Shown: in pieces, positions 44,932 to 52,062 of the stretch | Layout of the letters: each line of letters begins with the position of its first letter | Position numbering within the stretch: the stretch's first letter is position 1 | NCBI GenBank assembly: GCA_035541875.1 | Contig: DATKML010000041.1 | Coordinates: forward strand, 1-64,000 | DNA length: 64,000 nucleotides | DNA from: JAJPHI01 sp035541875 | GTDB lineage: Bacteria; Desulfobacterota; Binatia; Binatales; Binataceae | Direction of reading: 5' to 3' | The notes under the pieces: model-generated | Seen by the model: only the letters and a program-made list of their open reading frames with translations | Told to the model about the DNA's origin: nothing | Database searches by the model: none | Position numbers and translations under genes: made by a program

Positions 44932-45443
44932 GAATTAGGGCTCCGTTTCGGAATTAGATTTGAGCGGCGAAAATCGACCACGCGGATACCGTCGCCGGCG
45001 TTCGTGCCGAGGTCGTCGACCAGGAAGCCTTCCGTGTGCCAGGTGACGATCCCTGAATCGGGGCGGCTGGTCGATTCGCGCTTATCGACGACCGTGCTGC
45101 GCGCTGTCAGCGTGCTGCCGGGATAGACGCGATGGTAAAAAGTCAGATTATCGACGCCCAGAAAGAGTCCGCCGGCCTCGCTCAGGTCCTCGACAGAAAG
45201 TCCGAAGACCGTCAGAAAGACCAGCATCGGATTCACCACCGGGCTCTTATGGCCATGCGCGCGCGCATACGGTGCGTTGAAGTAGAGCGGGTTGTAGCTC
45301 AGCGTCAGGGTCGAGAAGAGCGTGTTATCGCTTTCGCTCAGGGTGCGGCCCCAATGATGCTGAAAAACGTGTCCGAGTTGGAAATCCTCGAACAGGTTAC
45401 CCTTGGGCAGCTTGCGTGCCCGCGAACGAAAGTCGTCACTCAT
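44928..45443 (-). CDS. MaoC-like hydratase
   Basis: 171 residues from the ATG at 45443 (MSDDFRSRARKLPKGN), with GGAG seven bases before it; an ATG at 45503 is possible but unneeded. The hot-dog fold MaoC features are FEDFQLGHVFQHHWGRTLSESDN and SPVVNPMLVFLTVFGLSVEDLS. It resembles mesaconyl-CoA or related enoyl-CoA hydratases. It is the first gene of a four-gene minus-strand operon. Confidence 0.9.
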   Translation of the reverse strand: MSDDFRSRARKLPKGNLFEDFQLGHVFQHHWGRTLSESDNTLFSTLTLSYNPLYFNAPYARAHGHKSPVVNPMLVFLTVFGLSVEDLSEAGGLFLGVDNLTFYHRVYPGSTLTARSTVVDKRESTSRPDSGIVTWHTEGFLVDDLGTNAGDGIRVVDFRRSNLIPKRSPNS

Positions 45444-45610
45444 CGTACAACTCCAAAATCCTCTCTCCCGGATCGAAGAAAGATGCGCACGTAACTGTGC
45501 CATGCCGAGCGCGCAGGCTCAATTCAAACGGGTCCGAGCGTTAGGGCCCGATGCACCTTCTTGGCAGGCTGGTCGGTGCGTGATAACTGGATCGACGAAG
45601 GGCTTAGGCG

Positions 45611-46141
45611 ATGATTTACAGGCGCGGATTATTGGCATTCGCGACGGTTGCGCTCCTGGCGACCGCCACGGCGATCCCTGCTCGGGCGGTCGACTTCGGG
45701 CAGCTTCTCGGCCACGGGGACAACGACCCGACCCTCGAAACCTTCAAGCTCATCCACGTTTCCGACCTCAAGAATCTGATGAAGGACGGCAAGGGCGAGG
45801 TCTACATCTTCGATGCCAACAACGCCTCGACCCGGGCTCAATTCGGTGAGATACCGGGTGCCGTCCTGCTGACCTCGTACGATAAGTATGATCTGGCTGT
45901 GCTGCCGCCCGATAAGCACGCTCGACTAGTCTTCTACTGTGCCAACTGGCTTTGAACAGCCTCGCATGACGCCGCCCGGCGGGCGGTCAAAGATGGCTAC
46001 ACGGACGTCAGCGTGATGAGCGACGGTATCATGGGCTGGAAGAAGGCCGGCGAACCCACGACTACTGATACCAGCACCGAGGGTCATTCGGCGTCCGAAC
46101 CCCGTTCGAGCTTGGCGAGCGCCGTTTCGATGCTCGTCTGA
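45611..46141 (+). CDS. Exported rhodanese-like protein, probable selenoprotein (UGA at codon 115)
   Basis: An ATG frame with a signal peptide (MIYRRGLLAFATVALLATAT, ending near ARA) and a single rhodanese-like domain. The frame meets TGA at 45953-45955, after YCANWL, and then continues in the same frame for 61 codons: TASHDAARRAVKDGYTDV, then SDGIMGWKKAG, which is the conserved rhodanese C-terminal pattern. Standard reading would lose the last third of the domain. Related sequences, as I recall them, have Cys in this position (FYC-x4-C-x-ASH-x-AA). If UGA is Sec, the protein has Cys110 and Sec115 and 176 residues. A stem-loop follows 16 bases later. The final stop (46139-46141) overlaps the converging XRE gene by 58 bases. 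A nonsense mutation is the alternative. Confidence 0.75.
45956..45998 (+). promoter_or_regulatory. Candidate bacterial SECIS stem-loop
   Basis: After the UGA at 45953-45955, CCGCCC (45972-45977) pairs with GGGCGG (45981-45986) around a three-base loop GGC, with a G-U pair below. A CAT/ATG pairing (45965-45967 with 45993-45995) extends it. The apical loop starts 22 bases after the UGA and begins with G. These match the published bacterial SECIS rules as I know them (loop of 3-14 bases, 16-37 bases from UGA, G in the first two loop positions). Confidence 0.6.
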
Positions 46142-46974
46142 TATTCTTGCAGGACCGCCTCCGTCGCCGCATCGCTCGGGTAGAAAACCTCGATATGCAA
46201 CTCCTGCAGCGTCACGTCGTGCGGAGTGGCGACCGTCGTTACCGTGCTGAACATCCGCGCGATCTTCCCGCCCAGATTCAGCTCAATCGGCAGGATCGGA
46301 TTCTGCGATGCTTCCAAATCAGGGTCACGCCAATCACGCGGGACGTTCGGGTAATTGAGAATCTCGGTAATTAGCTCCCGCAAGGTGTCGTCGCGTGCCC
46401 AGGCGAGCCGTCGGAACGCTTCATTCAGCATCCATTTCGCGATCGCCTCCCAATTCACGATTATCTTGCGGTAACCGTTGGGGTCGAACACCAGCCGCAG
46501 AAGGTTGGGTCGCGGCGCCTTGATAACCTTGAGAGGCTCTATATCGGTGCGTTTGCCGAGAACCATCCATAGGAACGCGGTGAACCCCTTATTCGCCATC
46601 AGCACGTTCCAATGGTGGTCGTGCACCAGCGCACTGCGTGGTTCGTTAGACTTCAGCATGATCTCGATTGCGGTGCGCACCTGGCTCATCCGCGGATCTT
46701 CGAGGCTGGTTTCGCCATAGATAGGAGCGTAACCGGCTGCCATCAGCATCAGGTTGCGATCCCGCAGCGGTACGTCGAGCACGTTGGCGAGCCGCAAAAC
46801 CATCTCGCGGCTTGGCTCCGCACGGCCGCTCTCGAGAAAGCTGATATGACGAGCCGAAACCTCGGCTTCGAGCGCCAAGTCGAGTTGCGACAGATGCCGC
46901 GCATCGCGCCAGAGCCGGAGCAGCGGACCGATACCACCGGGTTCAACCGCCTTGCCATTGCTGTGAGGGTTCAT
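46084..46974 (-). CDS. XRE-family HTH transcriptional regulator with MmyB-like ligand domain
   Basis: 296 residues. The N-terminal HTH is LLRLWRDARHLSQLDLALEAE followed by SARHISFLESGRAEPSREM (about 20-75). The C-terminal region (about 105-280) is an MmyB-like PAS-type ligand-binding domain (HHWNVLMANKGFTAFLWM, NPILPIELNLGG). Such regulators often control oxidoreductase genes nearby. Convergent with the rhodanese gene. Confidence 0.88.
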   Translation of the reverse strand: MNPHSNGKAVEPGGIGPLLRLWRDARHLSQLDLALEAEVSARHISFLESGRAEPSREMVLRLANVLDVPLRDRNLMLMAAGYAPIYGETSLEDPRMSQVRTAIEIMLKSNEPRSALVHDHHWNVLMANKGFTAFLWMVLGKRTDIEPLKVIKAPRPNLLRLVFDPNGYRKIIVNWEAIAKWMLNEAFRRLAWARDDTLRELITEILNYPNVPRDWRDPDLEASQNPILPIELNLGGKIARMFSTVTTVATPHDVTLQELHIEVFYPSDAATEAVLQEYQTSIETALAKLERGSDAE

Positions 46975-47038
46975 GAGCCGAGCCTATCAATGGTCCTTTA
47001 CGGCCGTCGATTACCTGCGAGGTAAGCGTCGCGTGAAG

Positions 47039-47380
47039 TCAGGCAACCCTATTCGATCCTAGCAACAGGGCCTGCATGTCATTTCCCGCCCCCGCGCTTA
47101 CGACCAACAGATAGGTCGAGAAAAACCAACCTCCACCGAAAAAGACGCAAAGCCCAAATAGTATTCCGAGCCCGGAGAACCGATGCCGCCACGCTACCCA
47201 AAGGCCCGCGAGAGTTAGCATGCAGCTGAAGTCGAGATTGAATTGGCCCGCCCATCCCATCTTAAAAATCCCGTCAAAGAACGGTGCGAAGAAGTCCCCT
47301 CCGTGGTTAGCAATGACCACGGTTGTATAGGCTGCAAGTGCGACCCAAATCAGAACCAATAGTGATTGAAAGGCTTTCAT
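47039..47380 (-). CDS. Small three-helix membrane protein
   Basis: 113 residues from the ATG at 47380 (MKAFQSLLVLIWVALAAYTT), with GGAG seven bases upstream. Hydrophobic segments are at about 4-22, 48-62 and 70-98. It resembles DUF1475/DUF2834-type small membrane proteins but I cannot assign it. No clear operon partner. Confidence 0.6.
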   Translation of the reverse strand: MKAFQSLLVLIWVALAAYTTVVIANHGGDFFAPFFDGIFKMGWAGQFNLDFSCMLTLAGLWVAWRHRFSGLGILFGLCVFFGGGWFFSTYLLVVSAGAGNDMQALLLGSNRVA

Positions 47381-47555
47381 TCGCTTCTCCGTGATCAGGA
47401 ATTGAAACGACTCTTGTCTGCAGATCAACCCCCGAGCGGTGCCTAACTCAAAGCCCGGCGAAGGTTCGTTGAGTCGTTACCTCGTTTCAATCGTCGCTGA
47501 GTCTTGCGCCGGGTCGGGGGCTGGGGATTGAGTCTCCAGCCCCCGTTCGATGCTC

Positions 47556-47948
47556 CTATGCCTTCGGTAGCGGCGAGAAGTGGGTGCTCACGATCTTCCA
47601 ATCGCCCCCTTTTTTCACCAGCACCAGCGTGGTGCGTCCGCAAGCGACGACTGGCGCACCGCCTCCTTTCGGCGTCGTCGCGATACGATCGTACGCATTG
47701 ATGATCGCCGTATTGTCGTTGAACGTGCGAATCGACGGCTGATGAAAAGCGAAGGTGGTCGCCTCCGCTCCGGCCATCACGCTGCCCAGATAGCTCATGA
47801 ATTCGTCCTTGCGCTCAAAACGATAGGCGACGTGATCGAAGACCTCGAGATCGTCATCGAGTGCTGTGGCGTAGGGCGTAAAGTCGCCCTTGGCCGACGC
47901 CGTTGCGATTCGCTCAACGATGCTTCTTACATCTTCCAATGCCGACAT
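47556..47948 (-). CDS. SnoaL/NTF2-like fold protein (DUF4440-type)
   Basis: 130 residues. The alpha/beta cone fold is indicated by VRSIVERIATASAKGDF, AYRFERKDEFMSYLGSVMAGAE and DWKIVSTHFSPLP at the C-terminus. These proteins are usually small-molecule binding or isomerase/hydrolase-like, with role unknown. No signal peptide. Confidence 0.8.
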   Translation of the reverse strand: MSALEDVRSIVERIATASAKGDFTPYATALDDDLEVFDHVAYRFERKDEFMSYLGSVMAGAEATTFAFHQPSIRTFNDNTAIINAYDRIATTPKGGGAPVVACGRTTLVLVKKGGDWKIVSTHFSPLPKA

Positions 47949-48082
47949 GATCTGTACCTCCCGGCGGTTGTTACTTCTCGGCGCTTCCGAGTCCCGCCTG
48001 ACGGCAATCTCGCGCCGTCAGGGAATTGCCGCAATTACTTCGCAGGTAAGCGTCATTCGGATGATTCACGTATAGTTCTCGC

Positions 48083-49882
48083 GTGCCTGAATCGCCTTCG
48101 GAAACACCAGTCGCTGAGACCTCCGCGCCACGCGAACTGACGGTTCGCGCTTTTGTTCTCGGCGCTATCCTTGCGCTGATCCTCGGTGCGGCGAATGCCT
48201 ATTTGGGGCTGTACGCCGGGATGACCGTCTCGGCGAGTATCCCGGCGGCGGTTATCTCGATGGGAATCTTGCGGATTCTCGGTCGTTCAACGATTTTCGA
48301 GAACAACGTTGTCCAGACGATCGCGTCGGCGGGCGAAGCTGTCGCAGCAGGCGCGATTTTCACTTTTCCAGCACTGGAGATTCTGGGCCATCGCGGGGAT
48401 TTGCCGTACTGGGATATTACGACGCTCTGTCTTGTCGGCGGTACGCTGGGGAGCTTGCTCGTCGTTTTCCTCCGCCGCACCTTTATCGTCACGGAACAAC
48501 TTCCCTTTCCCGAAGGACGTGCCTGCGCCGAGGTTTTGCGCGCCGGAGCAACCGGCGGGTCAGGCGCAGGAGCCCTGGCTATCGGCGGGTTCGGCGCGGC
48601 GATCCTGAAGGCTTTGCAAGATCTCTTCGGCGTCATCCCCGATACCTTCGCGAAGGCTTTCTGGCTTCGTGGCGCGGCTGTCTCCCTCTCGGCTAACTGT
48701 TCGGCGGCGCTGCTGGGTGTCGGCTATATCGTTGGTATCGAGATAGCGGTGCTGGTTTTGCTCGGCGGTCTGATTGGATGGGGTATCGCGATTCCCTTTG
48801 TCAGCATGGCGCATCCCGAGATGACGACATTAGATGCGGCGACTGCGGCCCATCGGATTTGGGCTAACCAGACGCGCTATCTCGGTGTGGGCGCGATGCT
48901 GGTCGGCGGTGCGGCGACGATCTGGCGTCTACGCGGTGCGATTGGGCGCGGCGTGATCGAAGGGATGCGGACGCTGCAGGCTGGTCGGTCGGGGGAGAAG
49001 GCGCCGCGTGAAGAAACCGACTTGGCGACGAGTTCCGTTTTGATTGCTGTTGCGGCCTGCATCCCGGCCACTTTCCTCGTCGTCCAGCGGCTGGGTGCGA
49101 ATCAGGAGTTGAGCTTGATGGTCGCTGTGCTGGTCGCGATTATCGGCTTCTTTGCCACAGCCGTCGCGGGCTATTTGAGCGGTATCGTCGGCGCATCTAA
49201 CAACCCGGTCTCCGGTGTAACGATTATCGTGCTGCTCCTGATCTCCCTGGTTTTGCGGTTCGTCGGTACCAGCGTCGATATCGGTCCACGTCTAGCCATT
49301 TTGGTCGGTGCCGTGGTCTGCACGGCCGCCGCAATGGCGGGTGACTCGATGCACGATCTCGCGACGGGGCACCATCTGCGGGCGACGCCTCGTGCGCTTG
49401 AGATCGCTGTTTTGAGCGGGGCGATCATCTCGGCATTTCTAATGGCCCCCATACTGAATCTGCTGATACGCGGCTACGGAATCGCGGGAACACCGTCGGC
49501 AGGTGAGCACGCCTTGGCTGCACCGCAAGCCTTCCTGATGGCGAAGGTGGCGCAGGGTGTTTTTCGCGGTGGACTCCCGTGGGGAACGATTGCGCTCGGC
49601 GCCGCCCTGGCGGTCGGGCTGCTCGCCCTGGATCGCGTCCTCGAGCGCCGCCAGTCACGATGGCGGACGCCGGTCATGCCGGTGGCGATTGGACTTTACC
49701 TGCCCTTCGGTCTGGGCGTGACCATCCTCGTCGGAGCCGCCGCTAAGGCCCTGTTTGGAAAGGACAAGGTCGACGCGGTCGATAGGGGACTGCTGGTTGC
49801 CGCCGGGATGGTCGCCGGTGAAGCGCTCACCGGTGTCGCGAGCGGGGCGCTTATCACCATCGGCATCAAGCTCCCGCTCTGA
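48083..49882 (+). CDS. OPT family oligopeptide/metal-chelate transporter
   Basis: 599 residues from a GTG start, about 15 predicted membrane segments. Typical OPT motifs are NAYLGLYAGMTVSASIPAAV, FENNVVQTIASAGEAVAAG and EQLPFPEGRACAEVL. It moves oligopeptides or metal chelates, probably inward with protons. Divergent from the NTF2-like gene. Confidence 0.93.
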   Translation: MPESPSETPVAETSAPRELTVRAFVLGAILALILGAANAYLGLYAGMTVSASIPAAVISMGILRILGRSTIFENNVVQTIASAGEAVAAGAIFTFPALEILGHRGDLPYWDITTLCLVGGTLGSLLVVFLRRTFIVTEQLPFPEGRACAEVLRAGATGGSGAGALAIGGFGAAILKALQDLFGVIPDTFAKAFWLRGAAVSLSANCSAALLGVGYIVGIEIAVLVLLGGLIGWGIAIPFVSMAHPEMTTLDAATAAHRIWANQTRYLGVGAMLVGGAATIWRLRGAIGRGVIEGMRTLQAGRSGEKAPREETDLATSSVLIAVAACIPATFLVVQRLGANQELSLMVAVLVAIIGFFATAVAGYLSGIVGASNNPVSGVTIIVLLLISLVLRFVGTSVDIGPRLAILVGAVVCTAAAMAGDSMHDLATGHHLRATPRALEIAVLSGAIISAFLMAPILNLLIRGYGIAGTPSAGEHALAAPQAFLMAKVAQGVFRGGLPWGTIALGAALAVGLLALDRVLERRQSRWRTPVMPVAIGLYLPFGLGVTILVGAAAKALFGKDKVDAVDRGLLVAAGMVAGEALTGVASGALITIGIKLPL

Positions 49883-49902
49883 CCTGGTGAGCGTCGGGAG
49901 TC

Positions 49903-50559
49903 TTAGTTGGTGTCGCGGTCGAGAATCGTTTCGATCAAGTTTTCTGGGCCGCCGCTGGGTGTTGAGTGGCTAGGGCCACCGGGAAATGAGGCTTGGAGCT
50001 CCTGTAACTCGTCCAGCATTTCATTGGCCTGGTCCAGCGATCGGGCAAGCACGAGAATACGATCGCGGAACTCGCGGGCTGGTTGTAGGCTCTGGACGAA
50101 GTTATGCAACTCCTGCTGGAAGGAATCGGTTAGAGTCACCAACTCGTCGTAAAGGGCTTGCGCGGGTGAAAACGTCTTTACCAGCTGAGCGAGGTTGGTT
50201 TGAAATTGCCGAATCGAGTCGAGCGAGGCGACGAGATAAACCAAATGAGACTGGAAGGCCTTCAATGGGGCGAATGTGCGTGCGGTAGCCTCTCCCAGTC
50301 GTTCGATCTGCTCAATGGCATCATTGAGCTCGTCAAACCGCGGCTTGAAGCTCTTCGTTTGGTCGAAGATCTTCGCCACTGCCTCGGCCATCGGCTTGAT
50401 TGCCGCAGTACTACCCATTGAATGATATCCTGATCCAGCCATTGCTTCTGTGCTCCCAGCTTCTGATTCAATGGCGAGCCGAGGCCGTTCTTGTCCGTTC
50501 TCTTCCAGCATGGCCAGCTCTCGCACTCGCCTGCGCAACTCTTCAAGCTTGGAACTCAT
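49903..50559 (-). CDS. Coiled-coil protein A of a paralogous pair
   Basis: 218 residues. N-terminus MSSKLEELRRRVRELAML is a short amphipathic helix. Residues about 85-215 are a continuous heptad-rich helical region (PRFDELNDAIEQIERLGEA, FQTNLAQLVKTF, FRDRILVLARSLDQANEML). The same arrangement is in the gene at 50871-51680, which shares the first 12-15 residues and the whole helical region while the middle linker differs. No signal peptide or membrane segment; cytoplasmic. No family recognised; phasin- or chemoreceptor-adaptor-like folds are possible only as shape analogies. Confidence 0.7.
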   Translation of the reverse strand: MSSKLEELRRRVRELAMLEENGQERPRLAIESEAGSTEAMAGSGYHSMGSTAAIKPMAEAVAKIFDQTKSFKPRFDELNDAIEQIERLGEATARTFAPLKAFQSHLVYLVASLDSIRQFQTNLAQLVKTFSPAQALYDELVTLTDSFQQELHNFVQSLQPAREFRDRILVLARSLDQANEMLDELQELQASFPGGPSHSTPSGGPENLIETILDRDTN

Positions 50560-50870
50560 CGCCCACTCCGAACATCACCTGACCTGCGCCTTGGTGGTAG
50601 AAGTTTGCCGGAGTCGCCAAGTCTCACCGAGTCCATGCAATGCTTATCTGCATTGACCCGTACTTGGCAAGTCCAGTCTATATTGACTTACCACAGCCAT
50701 CGCTTATCGGTAGTTAGCAGCTAGCCTGTCGACTCTTATGAGGCGTTAATAATATCCAAGAGGGGTAAAACGAGCGCCCCGACCTGTGCAGAATTGTGCA
50801 AAAAGAAAGACGCCGCGAGCAGTGAGCCCGCGGCGTCTGATTTAAGCAGCGATTCTATGCGATTTGAAGA
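50560..50870 (-). other. Intergenic gap between the two coiled-coil genes
   Basis: 311 bases, no gene seen. The leftmost part upstream of gene A holds an imperfect CAATGC/GCATTG inverted repeat (50638-50643 and 50650-50655). The right part carries the terminator at 50795-50837. The rest is AT-richer than the genes and probably includes the promoter of gene A. Confidence 0.5.
50795..50837 (-). terminator. Rho-independent terminator of coiled-coil gene B
   Basis: Read on the minus strand, GACGCCGCG (50837-50829) pairs with CGCGGCGTC (50817-50809), nine perfect pairs, followed by TTTCTTTTT. It ends the gene at 50871-51680. Confidence 0.88.
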
Positions 50871-51680
50871 TCAGCCGAGGGCTCGCTGGCGAGAAATCTC
50901 GCCCGCTCCGTCGTCCTCGCGCGAGAGGCTGTTCGAGCTCGCGCGGAAAGTCGAATAGAGCTCGCCGAAATCGGCCTGGAGCTCGCTGGCTTGATCCATG
51001 GCACGGGCGAGCGCGCTGATACGGTCGCGGAAATCCTTCGCCGGGTCGAGCGATTTCACCAGTTGCGCGACATGCGTCTGGATACCGTCGGATAATTGCG
51101 CTAGCTGGTCGTGGAGCAGGCGCATCGGCTCAAAGGTCTTACCCAGCTGGGCGAGCTGGCCCTGAAACGCCCGCATCGATTCGAAGGACACTGCCAGTTG
51201 CGAAAGCTGGCCGTGGAACTGACGCAGCGGCCCGAAGAGCCGGGCTGCCGAATCGGTCATCCGCTCGATCAGGTCGATAGCCTGAGCCAGTTCGTCGAAG
51301 CGAACCTGAAAAGTCTTGGTCTGCTCGAACAGCTTCGAGATAGAATCAGAGAGTTCGGTCTGCAGGGCCCCGTCGAGCTTGGGCAATCCAGGTGATACCG
51401 GCGGTCGAGGTGCGGCGGCTGTGACAGCCGGTTCCTCACGTTTGGGTGCGGGCTTGGTCTGGCCTACCTCTATCGTCTTTACGACAGCCGGTTCGGGTGC
51501 TTTGGGTGGTTCGATAGGCTTGAGCTCAGGCTTAACGGCCGCGGCAGCCTTGGCTTCTGAAGCGGGCTCGCTCTCAGAAGTCGGCGCAGCGGATGCAGTG
51601 GCTCCGGCGCCAGCCGAGCCCGGCGCGCCGTCTTGTTGTTGCAATAACCGCTTTCTCAGCTCGTCTAGTTTGATACTCAT
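50871..51680 (-). CDS. Coiled-coil protein B of a paralogous pair
   Basis: 269 residues from the ATG at 51680 (MSIKLDELRKRLLQQQDG); an in-frame upstream ATG at 51710 is not needed. After the N-terminal helix, about residues 18-110 form a Pro/Ala/Glu-rich disordered linker. Residues about 125-250 are a helical region of short repeating units (FHGQLSQLAVSFESM, FQGQLAQLGKTFEPM, LHDQLAQLSDGIQT) matching gene A. It may oligomerise or scaffold. Function unknown. Confidence 0.75.
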   Translation of the reverse strand: MSIKLDELRKRLLQQQDGAPGSAGAGATASAAPTSESEPASEAKAAAAVKPELKPIEPPKAPEPAVVKTIEVGQTKPAPKREEPAVTAAAPRPPVSPGLPKLDGALQTELSDSISKLFEQTKTFQVRFDELAQAIDLIERMTDSAARLFGPLRQFHGQLSQLAVSFESMRAFQGQLAQLGKTFEPMRLLHDQLAQLSDGIQTHVAQLVKSLDPAKDFRDRISALARAMDQASELQADFGELYSTFRASSNSLSREDDGAGEISRQRALG

Positions 51681-51769
51681 GTCCCACCCCGACCCTTTAG
51701 CCTTTTCCAACCGGACCGCACGCGACGCGGCTTCAGCGGGCCAGTTTTCATTTTTACGTCTAATTCCTG

Positions 51770-51797
51770 ATAATAAGCTAATTTTGACCTATGACAA
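51770..51797 (-). promoter_or_regulatory. Predicted promoter of coiled-coil gene B
   Basis: On the minus strand TTGTCA (51797-51792) and TATTAT (51775-51770) with a 16-base spacer. It lies about 90 bases upstream of the start codon. The flanking sequence is unusually AT-rich. Confidence 0.55.
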
Positions 51798-52062
51798 GCA
51801 CAATTATCATCTAAGAACATCGAATACGGATGCTGTGATGCTCCTAATCCGCCCGACACTCACTTCTTAAGGGAAAGAATTATTTTCGACGCCGGTGAGG
51901 GTCAATAAAGATTCTTTAGCATCAAAGAATAATTCAGAAATGCAGATGAGACCGCGCGCTTCCGCTTCATTGTGAGCGCAGAGTTGATTGTCGCGAGAGC
52001 TTGAGGACGATGAACCTGCCGCCTAAGTCGGCACCAATCACCGGAGTTTGCGGCGAAATCGC
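51798..52062. other. AT-rich intergenic region with hairpins
   Basis: No gene seen. A perfect seven-base hairpin ATTCTTT/AAAGAAT lies at 51911-51917 and 51924-51930, and GAATTATT/AATAATTC (51877-51884 and 51928-51935) form a second inverted pair. These are probably upstream regulatory sites of coiled-coil gene B or the end of the kinase transcript. Confidence 0.45.
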
